DNA from: Candidatus Ornithospirochaeta stercorigallinarum
Lineage (GTDB): Bacteria; Spirochaetota; Spirochaetia; Sphaerochaetales; Sphaerochaetaceae
DNA: 58,847 nucleotides
Assembly (NCBI GenBank): GCA_018711525.1
Contig: DVIF01000046.1
Coordinates: 1-58,847 of the forward strand
Reading direction: 5' to 3'
Shown piece after piece: positions 33,633-43,543 of this stretch (its first letter is position 1; each line of letters opens with the position of its first letter). The notes beneath the pieces were generated by a model that was not told the DNA's origin, did not search any database, and saw nothing but the letters and a program-made list of their open reading frames with translations. The translations under genes were made by a program, and so were the position numbers.

Positions 33633-34505
33633 ATGTACGATAAGGATATAGAGGCACTCTGCATTCTCTACGAAAAGAAGGATTACAAGGCGGCAGCACA
33701 TGCTCTCGGCATGAAGGAGACTACGCTCAAAAGCAGAGTCACCGCATTGGAGGAGAAATACGGGGTGAGGATACTCTCGGTGGAAAAGGATGATGCAATC
33801 TTCACGAATGCGGGAAAGAGCCTTGCCCAGGACGCCCTTTTCATGATCAGATACTCGAACTCCGCCATACAGAAGGCCCAGAGGATTGAAGCAGAGGAGA
33901 ACCTCTCCCTCAAGGTAGGCACTTCCTACATGGCTCCAGGAAGAGAGCTCGTAAGCGCACTTGAGAAAAGGAGGAAGGACCTTGGGAGCCTGATGTTCCA
34001 CCCTGTCCACTTCTTCTCCATGGAGGAGACGCTGAAGCATCTTGAGAGCCACGTCGACATCCTCGCATCTTTTTATGATGAGAGACTGCTGAAGAAGTAC
34101 TCGCTCTCGGCGCTTGAGATGAGGAAGGAGCGCCTGATGCTCGCAATAGCGGAAGATGATGAGCTGAAAGCCGTTCCGATGCTGGATATCGAGGACCTCT
34201 ACGGCAGACGGGTGTACATATATAAGAAAGGATACCTCAAGGCGTTCGACCAGCTGAGGGCCGACATCATGGAGTACCACAAGCAGATAGAGATCATCAC
34301 ATTCGACCGCTACAGTGCCGAGCTTGAAAAGGAGATCGAGGAAAAAAAGGCTTTCCTCGCGACATTCAAAAGCATAGCAGAGAGCATGCCATCCCTTTCA
34401 TTGAAGCCTGTGCTATGGAACTACAGTACGGCTTTCGGGATCCTGTCGAAAAAGGATGCAAGCGACAAGGTGAGGAAAGTCATCGAGATACTGAAGAAAG
34501 AATGA
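33633..34505 (+). CDS. LysR-like transcriptional regulator, divergent
   Basis: 290 residues. The N-terminal 60 form a LysR-type winged helix (AAAHALGMKETTLKSRVTALEEKYGVRI), although with Lys/Glu in place of the usual Thr-Gln-Pro-Ser at the recognition helix. The C-terminal region is compatible with a substrate-binding domain but is divergent and rich in charged helices. It is divergent from the sigma-factor gene, 174 bp apart, and followed by a small unknown protein. Its target may be local. Confidence 0.75.
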   Translation: MYDKDIEALCILYEKKDYKAAAHALGMKETTLKSRVTALEEKYGVRILSVEKDDAIFTNAGKSLAQDALFMIRYSNSAIQKAQRIEAEENLSLKVGTSYMAPGRELVSALEKRRKDLGSLMFHPVHFFSMEETLKHLESHVDILASFYDERLLKKYSLSALEMRKERLMLAIAEDDELKAVPMLDIEDLYGRRVYIYKKGYLKAFDQLRADIMEYHKQIEIITFDRYSAELEKEIEEKKAFLATFKSIAESMPSLSLKPVLWNYSTAFGILSKKDASDKVRKVIEILKKE

Positions 34506-34553
34506 GAACGGTCATCTGGAAAAAATACGAAATAGTCTTTATCCTTAATATCC

Positions 34554-34943
34554 ATGGACATGGATCATTTAATAGACATACTTCTTGAAGACGAAGAGTA
34601 CCGCACTCTTTTCGAACGAATAGAAAAGAATGGGGAGTATGAGAAGAGCGAAGTGCTCACAATACTCCTCTCCATAAGCTACATGCAGAGCGGGAAAGGC
34701 AAGGAAGCCGAAGACCTGCTCAAGCCCATCTACCAGAGGAGGAAGGATGTTGCCGAAGTGAACTACTGGTACTCCTCCGCCCTCCTTGGCTGCGCCGTAG
34801 ACCTGGATTCGCTTATCCAGGCGAAAGGGATCATGCTGGATGCCCTCAGCCTCGGCCTTGAGGGGAATATGATGCAGGATGCACTGGAAAAACTAGAGCA
34901 GGCAGAGGAAAACATCACCTATCTTATGACAAAGAAGAACTAG
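34554..34943 (+). CDS. Hypothetical protein, small helical (TPR-like)
   Basis: 129 residues, acidic and helical, with a pattern suggesting two or three tetratricopeptide-like hairpins (SEVLTILLSISYMQSGKGKEAEDLLKPIY and following). No enzyme motif. It stands between a LysR-like gene and tig. There is no ribosome binding site; TATCCT lies 8 nt before the ATG, so it may be leaderless. Coding is supported by its normal codon pattern and by the tig promoter starting right after it. Confidence 0.6.
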   Translation: MDMDHLIDILLEDEEYRTLFERIEKNGEYEKSEVLTILLSISYMQSGKGKEAEDLLKPIYQRRKDVAEVNYWYSSALLGCAVDLDSLIQAKGIMLDALSLGLEGNMMQDALEKLEQAEENITYLMTKKN

Positions 34944-34977
34944 ATGATGACAAAGTATGCTAAAACTATTATATTAA

Positions 34978-35006
34978 TTGGGTTGAATCAGTTATTTAGA
35001 TAATAT
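34978..35006 (+). promoter_or_regulatory. Predicted tig promoter
   Basis: TTGGGT, 17-nt spacer, TAATAT, with GGAAGGA as ribosome binding site downstream. Confidence 0.5.
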
Positions 35007-35027
35007 CGAAGATAAGGAAGGACAGAA

Positions 35028-36362
35028 ATGATTGTCAAACAGAGTACGAAGGCATTAGAGAACTCCCAGCTTGCTCTTACCATCACAGTCGACAGTGCAA
35101 GCATTGAAGAGGCATACCAGAACAGGCTTAAGAAGTATCAGGCGGAGCTTCAGATCCCTGGATTCAGAAAGGGTAAGACCCCTGTCAGCGTAATTGAGAA
35201 GAAGTATGGTGATTCAATCAGGGAAGAAAGCACTTTTGCCAGCCTGGAGGACGCACTTGAAGAGGCTTACAAATCCATGGATGACAAGGACAAGCCGCTT
35301 CCATACTCAACACCTGCCCTACAGGATGAGGAGGCTCTCCTCCCATTCAAGAAAGGCGAGGATGTAACATTCACGGTACACTACGACGTAAGACCTGAGG
35401 TAGTTGTTGAGAACTACAAGGGAAGAGAGATCGAAGTAGACGATGTCGAGGTCACAGAGGCAGATGTGGACAATGAGATACAGAAGCTCAGGGAGCAGAA
35501 CGCCATCGTGAAGACAAAGGATGGAGCCCTTGAGAAGGGAGATATCGCAACCATCGACTATGTCGAGCTCGATGAAGAGGGAAACGAGAAGAGCAACACT
35601 GAAAGAAAAGGTTTCACATTCACTCTCGGAACAGGATACAACTACTACATGATCGACGAGGACATCATCGGCATGAAGAAGGGGGATGAGAAGGTCATCG
35701 AAAAGACATACAAGGAAGATGAGACATCCCCTCTTGCAGGCAAGAGTGTGAAGCTCAGGGTGAAAGTTAATGAAGTCAAGCTAAGGGAGCTTCCAGAGGT
35801 CGATGACGATTTCGCACAGGATGTGAAGGAAGAGTACAAGACTGTTGCAGACCTTAGGAAGGCCACAAGGGAAAAGCTTGAGAAGGAAGTCGATGACGCA
35901 CTTAAGAACATCAAGGCAAGCAGCCTGATGGAGAAGCTTGTGGAGGAGACTAAGTTCCCACTTCCCGAGTCCATGATAAAAACACAGCTTGAGCAGGCAT
36001 GGAGGAACTTCATCCAGCAGTCAGGACTTGATGAGAAGACATTCAACAAGTTCATGGAGATGCAGAGCCAGAGCAAGGACCAGATCCTTGCAGAATGGAG
36101 ACCAAGTGCAGAGAAGGAGCTCAGGGAGCAGCTGATCCTCGATGCAATCAAGTCAAAAGAGGATTTCGCACTTGATGAGGAGGAATACAAGAAGGCATGC
36201 GATGAGCAGCTGAAGAACATTCCCGAGGAGAACAGGGACTTCTATAAGGAAATGATCAAGGACGACATGCAGTTCGCAAAGGTCGTTCCATTCCTCCTTG
36301 AGAACAACACATTCAAGGCAGGAAAAGAGAAGAAGAGCTATAAGGAATTCTTCAACAAATAA
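35028..36362 (+). CDS. tig: Trigger factor, ribosome-associated chaperone/prolyl isomerase
   Basis: 444 residues. The N-terminal ribosome-binding domain holds the signature GFRKGKTP near residue 46. A FKBP-type PPIase domain is at about 155-235 and the long helical C-terminal chaperone domain follows. It binds nascent chains at the exit tunnel. It heads the tig-clpP-clpX arrangement found in many bacteria. A hairpin between tig and clpP partly separates them. Confidence 0.96.
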   Translation: MIVKQSTKALENSQLALTITVDSASIEEAYQNRLKKYQAELQIPGFRKGKTPVSVIEKKYGDSIREESTFASLEDALEEAYKSMDDKDKPLPYSTPALQDEEALLPFKKGEDVTFTVHYDVRPEVVVENYKGREIEVDDVEVTEADVDNEIQKLREQNAIVKTKDGALEKGDIATIDYVELDEEGNEKSNTERKGFTFTLGTGYNYYMIDEDIIGMKKGDEKVIEKTYKEDETSPLAGKSVKLRVKVNEVKLRELPEVDDDFAQDVKEEYKTVADLRKATREKLEKEVDDALKNIKASSLMEKLVEETKFPLPESMIKTQLEQAWRNFIQQSGLDEKTFNKFMEMQSQSKDQILAEWRPSAEKELREQLILDAIKSKEDFALDEEEYKKACDEQLKNIPEENRDFYKEMIKDDMQFAKVVPFLLENNTFKAGKEKKSYKEFFNK

Positions 36363-36390
36363 CATTTCCCTATGGAGCGGAAACATCATG

Positions 36391-36420
36391 AATCGGAGGA
36401 GTTTTCCTCCGATTTATAAT
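36391..36420 (+). terminator. Hairpin and -10 box between tig and clpP
   Basis: AATCGGAGGA-GTTT-TCCTCCGATT is a perfect 10-bp stem followed directly by TATAAT (36415-36420) instead of a U-tract. It probably ends or processes the tig message while the TATAAT starts clpP 8 nt before its GGAG ribosome binding site. The -35 is poor. Confidence 0.5.
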
Positions 36421-36434
36421 ATAAATGGAGTCTT

Positions 36435-37034
36435 ATGAGAGAAAAAATGCATAATCTTGTCCCCTATGTCGTAGAGCAGTCGGGAGCAGGAGAAAGACAA
36501 TACGATATCTTCTCGCGTCTTCTAAAAGACAGGATCATATTCCTCGACGGGGAGATCAACGACGCCAATGCAGACCTTGTCGTCGCACAGCTTCTCTTCC
36601 TCGAAGGGGAGAACCCTGAGAAGGAGATCAGCATGTATATCAACAGCCCGGGGGGAAGTGTCACTGCAGGCCTTGCAATATATGATACGATGCAGTACGT
36701 ATCATGCCCTGTCAGGACCCTCTGCATGGGTCAGGCGTGCTCCATGGCAAGCATAATACTGGCAGCAGGAAGCAAAGGGAAAAGAAGCATACTGCCGAAT
36801 GCAAGGGTCATGATCCATCAGCCGTATGGTGGCGCAGAGGGTCAGGCGACGGACATCATAGTTGCAAACAGGGAGCTGCAGAGAATAAAGGATGTGACCA
36901 CGAGAATCCTCAGCAGGCACACAGGTCGGGATACTGATGAGATCCTCAGGGATATCGAAAGAGACTACTACATGAGTGCCGATGAAGCTAGGGAATACGG
37001 CATCGTGGATTTTGTTGTGGAAGAAAGAAAGTAA
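36435..37034 (+). CDS. clpP: ATP-dependent Clp protease proteolytic subunit
   Basis: A 199-residue serine protease. The catalytic Ser lies in MGQACSMAS (Cys replaces the usual Ala before it), His in [10 protein letters not shown] and Asp in DIERDYYMS. The N-terminal [28 protein letters not shown] segment is the usual axial-loop region. Its stop codon overlaps the clpX start (TAATG), giving tight coupling with its ATPase partner. Confidence 0.97.
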   Translation: MREKMHNLVPYVVEQSGAGERQYDIFSRLLKDRIIFLDGEINDANADLVVAQLLFLEGENPEKEISMYINSPGGSVTAGLAIYDTMQYVSCPVRTLCMGQACSMASIILAAGSKGKRSILPNARVMIHQPYGGAEGQATDIIVANRELQRIKDVTTRILSRHTGRDTDEILRDIERDYYMSADEAREYGIVDFVVEERK

Positions 37035-38287
37035 TGGCTAGAGTTAAATACTGCTCCTTTTGCGGAAGGAGCGCTGAAGAAGCTGGACAGCTCATCACTG
37101 CAAGCGGTGTTGCAATCTGCCGCGACTGCGCATCCACATGCATGGATATGTTCAACAACCAGCAGAGAGGTGATGAGGGGTCTGCAGAGCTTACGAACAT
37201 CCCCACCCCGAGGGAGATAAAAGAATACCTCGACGACTACGTAATCGGACAGGACCAGGCGAAGAGGGTCCTTTCTGTTGCGGTATACAACCACTACAAG
37301 AGGGTCATGAACAAGGACAGGATCGAAAGGGACGGCGTTGAGCTCGAGAAATCCAACATCCTTCTAATCGGTCCTACAGGAACGGGTAAGACACTTCTTG
37401 CAAGGACACTCGCAAAGAAGCTCAGTGTCCCGTTCGCAATCGCAGATGCAACCACCCTTACAGAAGCAGGCTATGTTGGAGAAGATGTCGAGAACATACT
37501 TCTCAAACTCATAGATGCAGCCGACTACAATATCGAGAAGGCCCAGAAGGGAATCATATTCATAGATGAGATCGATAAGATCGCAAAGAAGAGCGAGAAC
37601 GTCTCCATCACACGTGATGTCTCAGGTGAGGGCGTACAGCAGGCCCTTCTGAAGATCATTGAAGGCACAGTAGCCTCCGTACCTCCCCAGGGCGGAAGAA
37701 AACATCCGAACCAGGAGATGATAAAGATCAACACACGTGACATCCTCTTCATATGCGGAGGGGCGTTCGTAGGACTTGACAAGGTCATCGAGAGAAGGAC
37801 CGCGACCTCCACTTTCGGTTTCGGAACCACTGTCGCAAAGAAAAGCAGCGAGGAGCTGAAGGACATCTATGCCCAGCTTCATCCGGATGATCTTGTGAAA
37901 TTCGGTCTCATACCTGAGTTCATTGGAAGACTGCCGATCCATGTGACACTCGATGATCTGAAGGTGGAGGACCTCAAGAGGATCATCACAGAGCCAAAGA
38001 ACTCCATCGTGAAGCAGTATCAGGCATCGTTCAGGCTCGATGGCATCGAACTTGAGTTCACCGATGATGCCATTTCTGCAATCGCAGAGAAGGCATTCCG
38101 GCAGAAGACGGGAGCAAGGGGGCTCAGAAGCATAGTAGAGAACCTTATGCTCGACATCTCATACGACATCCCTTCCATCGACGGAGTGGATAGGATTGTC
38201 GTGACCAGGGACAATGTTGAGAACAACACACGCCCTACTGTTTTGATAAATGGAAAAGAAGAAAAGCTTATTTCATCCAATACCTGA
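37034..38287 (+). CDS. clpX: ClpX unfoldase, ATPase subunit of the Clp protease
   Basis: 417 residues. The zinc-binding domain has CSFC and CRDC within the first 36 residues. The AAA+ core has GPTGTGKT (Walker A) and [10 protein letters not shown] (Walker B), and the GYVGEDVE pore loop. A ClpP-binding loop is present near GFGTT. It starts on the stop codon of clpP. Its 3' end overlaps the next gene by 38 nt. Confidence 0.97.
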   Translation: MARVKYCSFCGRSAEEAGQLITASGVAICRDCASTCMDMFNNQQRGDEGSAELTNIPTPREIKEYLDDYVIGQDQAKRVLSVAVYNHYKRVMNKDRIERDGVELEKSNILLIGPTGTGKTLLARTLAKKLSVPFAIADATTLTEAGYVGEDVENILLKLIDAADYNIEKAQKGIIFIDEIDKIAKKSENVSITRDVSGEGVQQALLKIIEGTVASVPPQGGRKHPNQEMIKINTRDILFICGGAFVGLDKVIERRTATSTFGFGTTVAKKSSEELKDIYAQLHPDDLVKFGLIPEFIGRLPIHVTLDDLKVEDLKRIITEPKNSIVKQYQASFRLDGIELEFTDDAISAIAEKAFRQKTGARGLRSIVENLMLDISYDIPSIDGVDRIVVTRDNVENNTRPTVLINGKEEKLISSNT

Positions 38288-39239
38288 AGCTCTTATAAGG
38301 GCTGTTGAGGAGAGCAGCTGCATCGCCATCATCTCACACGTCAATCCTGATGGTGATGCAATCTTTTCCTCCCTAGCGCTTTCATGCATACTCGGAAAGC
38401 TAGGAAAGGAAGTGCACCTCTTCAATGACGGACCGTTTAGTAGGAAGGAGATAATGGGATATGCACACCTCTTCTCATCTTCTGTGGATCAAGAGGTGAA
38501 GGAGAAGCATCCTCTTGTCGTGATCCTCGACTGCTCTACAGAAGATAGGCCGGGAATGGTCTATCAGGAGCTGAAGGGCAGCAAGACCATAGTGATCGAC
38601 CATCATGCATCAGGGAGGGCATTCTATGACGAGGAGCTTTCATACATCGTCCCCCTCTCCCCTTCCACAACACTTCTTGTAGATGAGTTAAGAATCGCAC
38701 TTGGCGTGGAGCTAGAGAAGGAATTTGCAGAGTATCTTCTACTCGGATTCCTTACAGATACCGGCTTCTTCCATTTCATTTCAGACATCCAGGCCCCGGA
38801 TAGCTTCAAAAAGGTCTCATCATTCATCTCGACGGGACTCAATCCATATGAGCTGTATGACAGGATGCATGATGGAAGGAAGCTTGAAGATGTCAAGCTC
38901 GTCGCAAGAATCCTTGAAGAGTGTGAGCCTGCACTCGAAGGAAAGGTAATCATCGCATATGAGAAGAAAGACAGTTTGAGCTCAGAGCGTCCCGGGGACT
39001 CCGTATACCCTGCTCTTCTGGAATGCGAAGGCGTCAAGGTCGTCGTACTCATAAAAGAGAAGGAAAACGGCATTGAATTCGGATTCAGGGCGAAGAGGAA
39101 TGCAAATGTCGATGTCGGGGCGCTGGCATCAAGCCTCTCAGGAGGGGGACATGCACTTGCTGCAGGAGCTACTGTAGAGAACCTGAAAAGTGAGGATGCA
39201 AAGTCGTTCATTCTTGAAAAGCTCAGGCCACTTGTTTGA
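38250..39239 (+). CDS. DHH/DHHA1 phosphoesterase (NrnA-like oligoribonuclease/pAp phosphatase)
   Basis: 329 residues. The DHH domain begins with [10 protein letters not shown] (residues 27-36), continues with [10 protein letters not shown] and the name motif IDHHASG. The DHHA1 domain ends with [11 protein letters not shown]. NrnA-type proteins degrade nanoRNA and dephosphorylate pAp; cyclic di-AMP hydrolysis is another activity in the family. The start overlaps clpX by 38 nt in another frame. No later Met would keep the DHH motifs, so ATG 38250 is the best choice even without a clear ribosome binding site. Confidence 0.88.
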   Translation: MEKKKSLFHPIPEALIRAVEESSCIAIISHVNPDGDAIFSSLALSCILGKLGKEVHLFNDGPFSRKEIMGYAHLFSSSVDQEVKEKHPLVVILDCSTEDRPGMVYQELKGSKTIVIDHHASGRAFYDEELSYIVPLSPSTTLLVDELRIALGVELEKEFAEYLLLGFLTDTGFFHFISDIQAPDSFKKVSSFISTGLNPYELYDRMHDGRKLEDVKLVARILEECEPALEGKVIIAYEKKDSLSSERPGDSVYPALLECEGVKVVVLIKEKENGIEFGFRAKRNANVDVGALASSLSGGGHALAAGATVENLKSEDAKSFILEKLRPLV

Positions 39240-39334
39240 ATAATCCAATATAATACATTAATTTATTTCAATCATTCATATAATCATCCATCTCATCCAC
39301 ATCACTTGCATAAAAGAGGCAGGAGTGGATTCAG

Positions 39335-40348
39335 ATGGATGCTGTTTTTTCAGAGGATGAGGATAAGAGTCTTACATCACTCGTCCTATATTACAACTCA
39401 CTGTCAGCTTGCAGTAGAAAGAAAGAGATTGAGAAGACCCTTGTTAAGAAGACGGAGATGCTTATCTTCACAATACCGCTGAGCAAGGGTTTCCTCTCTG
39501 AGGAGGACATAACCGAATTCTATATCAAGCAGAAGCAGAATGCGCTTGAGATCATCTCCTGCTATGTGATAACAAGGCGGACATACCTGGAGTATCTGAC
39601 GGAGGTACTGAGGAAGAAGTCACGGGTCTTTGCGATGCAGAAGTACAGGAAGCACAAGGAGGAGATGCTCCTTGAACATGCAGAGACATGGAACGACCTC
39701 TATGACGGGTACTACCTTTCTGATTTCGAAGCCTCATACAGCACAGAGGACTTCTCTTTTTCAGGAGACTACGACAGGATGAGCCTTACGGAGATGACAG
39801 AGCACATTATAAAGGAGAGGATATTCGATAAAAGGGAAGCAAGCCCTATGGAGAGGGTGCTCAGGATGAGCTTCACAAGAGTCAAGGCACGAAAGGATTT
39901 CCTATGCCTGCTCTTATATGTGCCGAGCGATACGGTAAGGCATGAAAGCCTTGCAATCTCCAAGGCACTGGAGGTGAAGGAGGAGGCGATCATAAAGTTC
40001 TTCGAGCTGAAGGAAAGCTACATTGAGCAGCTGTTAGAAGAAAGGAGAAAGGAGATTGAGAAGATGGCCATACGTCATTACAAGTCGCTCATACGCCTGA
40101 ACTATGAATACTCCCTCCTCTCATCATCGGATGAGGAGAAAAAGAGGATCCTGAAAAGTGAAGAGGTGGTTCTCAAAGCATACACGAAGAGGATAGGACA
40201 GCTGAGGCATCTGAACAACGGACTGAGCCACGGTCAAATTGCGAAACTCCTCAACTACTCCCGTGCAAGCATATGCCAAGCGGTCAAGGCGGCAGTGAAA
40301 AACCTTGAAGAGGCGAAAGAGGCTGTCAGGATGATGAAAATAGTATGA
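39335..40348 (+). CDS. Unknown protein with C-terminal helix-turn-helix
   Basis: 337 residues, almost fully helical and charged. I do not recognise the family. The last 45 residues (LSHGQIAKLLNYSRASICQAVKAA) look like a sigma region 4 or Xre-type helix-turn-helix. Residues 10-100 weakly recall a sigma region 2 in length and pattern (FLSEEDITEFYIKQKQNALEII), but lack its conserved residues. It may be a lineage-specific, very divergent sigma-like or DNA-binding factor. GGCAGGAG provides a ribosome binding site. It is followed by a small lipoprotein gene 21 nt later. Confidence 0.65.
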   Translation: MDAVFSEDEDKSLTSLVLYYNSLSACSRKKEIEKTLVKKTEMLIFTIPLSKGFLSEEDITEFYIKQKQNALEIISCYVITRRTYLEYLTEVLRKKSRVFAMQKYRKHKEEMLLEHAETWNDLYDGYYLSDFEASYSTEDFSFSGDYDRMSLTEMTEHIIKERIFDKREASPMERVLRMSFTRVKARKDFLCLLLYVPSDTVRHESLAISKALEVKEEAIIKFFELKESYIEQLLEERRKEIEKMAIRHYKSLIRLNYEYSLLSSSDEEKKRILKSEEVVLKAYTKRIGQLRHLNNGLSHGQIAKLLNYSRASICQAVKAAVKNLEEAKEAVRMMKIV

Positions 40349-40369
40349 CTATGGATTATCATAAGGGAT

Positions 40370-40744
40370 ATGAAGAAGATGCTGATCCTCCTGATGATCC
40401 TCATGCTTTCATCCTGTCGGAGCGTAGAGAGGAATGAAGAGATGAAAACCATGGAAAAGGATGACGGCCTTTCCATCTCCTTCATAGTGGACGGGAAGTA
40501 CTATGCCGAGCTGAAAAAGAATCAAGGTATGTATTTCCTCTCCATTCCAGAGCTTATAATCAGAGACCTCAGGCTCAACAGATATACCACTAAGCTAGGC
40601 AATCCTGTATTCTCCGCACCGGGCAGGGATATCAACATCAAGCTGTATGATGCCCTGCTCTTCTTCTCATATGACAGCTACCATGCATACATACCCTACC
40701 ATGAGACAGGCAAAAAGAGCGGGGACTATTACCATTTCATTTAG
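40370..40744 (+). CDS. Small lipoprotein of unknown function
   Basis: 124 residues with a lipoprotein signal peptide: KK, a Leu/Met-rich core and the lipobox LSSC at residues 13-16. The mature 108 residues show beta-strand-like stretches but no known domain. No Asp follows the Cys, so outer-membrane sorting is possible. It follows the helix-turn-helix protein closely and may be co-transcribed. Confidence 0.7.
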   Translation: MKKMLILLMILMLSSCRSVERNEEMKTMEKDDGLSISFIVDGKYYAELKKNQGMYFLSIPELIIRDLRLNRYTTKLGNPVFSAPGRDINIKLYDALLFFSYDSYHAYIPYHETGKKSGDYYHFI

Positions 40745-40749
40745 TTAAG

Positions 40750-40758
40750 TGTTATATT
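40750..40758 (+). promoter_or_regulatory. Extended -10 (TGtTATATT) 6 nt before rdgB
   Basis: TGn and TATATT, then GATTCC, then the ATG at 40765. No Shine-Dalgarno sequence; consistent with a leaderless message. Confidence 0.55.
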
Positions 40759-40764
40759 GATTCC

Positions 40765-41382
40765 ATGAAGTTATACCTTGCAAGCAACAACGAGCATAAG
40801 AGGAGGGAGTTCGAAGAGCTTCTTCCTGAATACGAGATAATCCTTCCAAAGGATGAGGGTTACGAGTTTAATCCCGTCGAGGATGGCAAATCCTTCATTG
40901 AAAACGCCCTTATAAAAGCCGAAGAGCTCTATAGAATAATCGGAAAGCCCTGTATCGCAGACGACTCGGGGCTCTGTGTAGATGCCTTCGGAGGAAAGCC
41001 CGGGATACACACCGCCAGATACGGGGAGGAAGGGGGAGGAAAACTTACGGACAAGGAGAAGTACACCCTCCTATTGAAGAACATGGAAGGACTGGAGAAT
41101 AGAAAAGCGAGATTCGTCTGTACGATGGTCCTCATAGTGGATGAGCACAACAAATACGTTGTGGAGAAATCCGTGGAGGGAAGGATCGTGAGAGAAGCGG
41201 AGGGAGAGGGAGGATTCGGCTACGACCCGGTGTTCTACAACGAAGAGGCAATGGCTGTGTCCGCTAATCTCACAGTAGAAGAGAAGAACACATATTCTCA
41301 CAGGGCGAAGGCGGCCAATGCCATAAAGAAGATACTAGAGATGGAAAAGGAGACGATATGGAAAGAAATGAACAGAAAATAA
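40765..41382 (+). CDS. rdgB: Non-canonical purine NTP pyrophosphatase (dITP/XTP)
   Basis: 205 residues of the HAM1/RdgB family, which removes ITP, dITP and XTP. Marks: YLASNNEHKRREFEELL at the N-terminus, FIENALIKAEE, CIADDSGLCVDAFGG and EGEGGFGYDPVFY. The start has an extended -10 box 6 nt upstream and no ribosome binding site. The 3' end overlaps pepF by 25 nt. Confidence 0.95.
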   Translation: MKLYLASNNEHKRREFEELLPEYEIILPKDEGYEFNPVEDGKSFIENALIKAEELYRIIGKPCIADDSGLCVDAFGGKPGIHTARYGEEGGGKLTDKEKYTLLLKNMEGLENRKARFVCTMVLIVDEHNKYVVEKSVEGRIVREAEGEGGFGYDPVFYNEEAMAVSANLTVEEKNTYSHRAKAANAIKKILEMEKETIWKEMNRK

Positions 41383-43130
41383 ACGACACATGGGATCTTT
41401 CAAGCCTCTCAGCCAGTGATGAGGCATTCCTCAAGGACCTGAAGAAGCTTGAAAAGAGAGTCAAGGAGATAAAAGCACTCAAGGGAACGATAGGAAAGGA
41501 TTCCGACAGCTTTCATAACGCCCTTTGTCTTCTCAGGGACATCCTGAGAGAGCTTGAGCGCCTATCAAGCTATGCATTTTTGAAATACAGTGTCGACAGC
41601 ACCAATGCGACTGTGATGAAAAACGCAGGCCTCTATGAAGAGGTCGAGAACAAGATAAGCGAGGCCCTTTCCTTCTTCGACCCGGAGCTGATGGCGATCG
41701 AGGATGAGAAGATAAATGCTTATCTGAAAGAGAGGAGGAACAGGGAGTTCGTCAGATATGTGAAAAAGAGCAGGAGATTCAAGGAGCACATACTCAGCGA
41801 GAAGGAGGAACGCCTGCTCAGCCTGTACTCTCCCGTCGGCTCCTCATTCCAGGACACATTCCAGGACATGAACAACATCGATCTCGATTTCGGAGAGGTA
41901 AACGGCGAGAAGCTCACTCATTCGAACTACACCAAATTCATACGGGATGAGAACGAGGACATCAGGAGGGAGGCATACACGAAACTCTATGCGGCATATG
42001 AGAGGAACAGGCACACCCTTGCAAGGATCTATTCAGGTTCTGTGAAGAACGACATATTCCGTGCAAGAGCCAGAGGATACAAGAGCTCACTGGATAAAGC
42101 GCTCTTTCCCGACAGGATTCCCCAAGCCGTCTACCTCAACCTGATAGAGGAGGTGCATAAAGCATTTCCCCTCCTCCACCGCTACTACCAGATGAAAGCG
42201 CGCTCCCAAGGCAAGGAGAAGATCATGCACTACGATGTATATCTGAGCATGGAGAAGGATGCAAAGGTCAACTACAGCTACGATGAGGCGGTATCAATAA
42301 TATCGGATACCGTCAAGGTCCTTGGAGAGGACTACAGGACAACTCTCGTAGACGGACTGACGAAGGAGCGCTGGGTGGACCGCTACAACAACAAAGGCAA
42401 GAGAAGCGGGGCCTTCAGTGCAGGTGGGTATACTGGAAAGCCTTACATAATGATGAATTATGAGGATGCGGTGCTTGACAGCGTCTACACACTGATCCAT
42501 GAAGGCGGCCACAGCATGCACACCTACTACTCGGTCAGGAACAACCCGTTCATGAGCTACAACTACACGATATTCGAGGCGGAAGTAGCATCTACCTTCA
42601 ACGAGTCCCTTCTGACCGATTACCTTATTAAAAACAGTGACGACAAGGTCAGGAAATACATTGTGTCAAAGCATCTCGACGACATCGTTGCCACACTCTT
42701 CAGGCAGACCATGTTCGCAGAATACGAGCTTATAGTGCATGAGGATGCACAAAAGGGAGTTCCTCTGACGATAGACTACCTGAGAAGCACATACAGAAAG
42801 CTTCTGGATGAGTACTTCGGAGAGGCTGTCGGAATGCTTGATGTAAGCGACCTTGAGGCTCTGAGGATCCCGCATTTCTATACGGCATTCTATACATACA
42901 AATACGCAACCGGCATAAGTGCGGCGCTCGCACTCTCTGAGAAGGTCCTTGGCGGAGGAGAGAAAGAGAGGGACGACTACCTGGCCTTCCTCAAATCAGG
43001 AGGCTCGGAATATCCTATCAACGCACTGAAAAAGGCAGGGGTCGACATGTCGCGTCCGGAGCCGGTCAGAAGCGCCACAAAACACTTTGAGGGCATGCTC
43101 GACCTCTTCGAGAGCCTCAATCAAAACTGA
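41358..43130 (+). CDS. pepF: Oligoendopeptidase F (M3B metallopeptidase)
   Basis: A 590-residue cytoplasmic zinc peptidase. The HExxH motif is LIHEGGHSMHTYYS near residue 380, and a Glu-rich third-ligand helix follows (TIFEAEVASTFNESLL). Length and layout match PepF. It starts inside the end of rdgB with GGAG before the ATG, so it is likely coupled. Its 3' end overlaps a convergent small gene by 14 bp. Confidence 0.94.
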   Translation: MERNEQKINDTWDLSSLSASDEAFLKDLKKLEKRVKEIKALKGTIGKDSDSFHNALCLLRDILRELERLSSYAFLKYSVDSTNATVMKNAGLYEEVENKISEALSFFDPELMAIEDEKINAYLKERRNREFVRYVKKSRRFKEHILSEKEERLLSLYSPVGSSFQDTFQDMNNIDLDFGEVNGEKLTHSNYTKFIRDENEDIRREAYTKLYAAYERNRHTLARIYSGSVKNDIFRARARGYKSSLDKALFPDRIPQAVYLNLIEEVHKAFPLLHRYYQMKARSQGKEKIMHYDVYLSMEKDAKVNYSYDEAVSIISDTVKVLGEDYRTTLVDGLTKERWVDRYNNKGKRSGAFSAGGYTGKPYIMMNYEDAVLDSVYTLIHEGGHSMHTYYSVRNNPFMSYNYTIFEAEVASTFNESLLTDYLIKNSDDKVRKYIVSKHLDDIVATLFRQTMFAEYELIVHEDAQKGVPLTIDYLRSTYRKLLDEYFGEAVGMLDVSDLEALRIPHFYTAFYTYKYATGISAALALSEKVLGGGEKERDDYLAFLKSGGSEYPINALKKAGVDMSRPEPVRSATKHFEGMLDLFESLNQN

Positions 43131-43476
43131 TTGCGTGGATCCGTCCATCCTTGAAAGTGAAAGATAGATATCTGCCATCGCTGAGACAAAGTACTCCGAT
43201 GGCATCGTTCTTCTCCTCTGTAAAGACAAAATCATCGAGGGGAAGAATCTGCTGAAGGGGCTCAAGGGTCTGGGAGACAAGGAGGGAATCGGCAGAGGAA
43301 TACTTCTCATACCACTCAAGGTCCACCTCCTCCTTCAATGCCTTGTAGAGCACCGCATGGTCGCTTTCCTCCTGATAATCCATCACAATGCGCTCTCCCC
43401 TCTCATCATATGGGGCCACGGCACTTAAAGAGAGGGTGCTGAAAATCATAAGCAGGATGATAAAACTTCTCTTCAT
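43117..43476 (-). CDS. Small secreted protein of unknown function
   Basis: 119 residues with a Sec signal peptide (MKRSFIILLMIFSTLSLSAVA). The mature part of about 98 residues has no motif I know. The gene is on the opposite strand to its neighbours and overlaps the end of pepF. It has no ribosome binding site, but TTGCTT-17-TATCCT lies upstream with the -10 ending 8 nt before ATG, which supports real, possibly leaderless, expression. Confidence 0.55.
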   Translation of the reverse strand: MKRSFIILLMIFSTLSLSAVAPYDERGERIVMDYQEESDHAVLYKALKEEVDLEWYEKYSSADSLLVSQTLEPLQQILPLDDFVFTEEKNDAIGVLCLSDGRYLSFTFKDGRIHAISFD

Positions 43477-43484
43477 CAGGAATG

Positions 43485-43513
43485 AGGATACGTCAAAAGA
43501 AGAAAAAAAGCAA
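43485..43513 (-). promoter_or_regulatory. Promoter of the small secreted protein gene
   Basis: Minus strand TTGCTT, 17-nt spacer, TATCCT; the ATG is 8 nt after the -10 box. Confidence 0.4.
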
Positions 43514-43528
43514 AGATCTGTGTTTTTG

Positions 43529-43537
43529 TGCTATCTT
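43529..43537 (+). promoter_or_regulatory. Extended -10 (TGcTATCTT) 6 nt before the HD hydrolase gene
   Basis: TGn plus TATCTT, then TTCCAT, then the ATG at 43544; no ribosome binding site. Confidence 0.55.
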
Positions 43538-43543
43538 TTCCAT

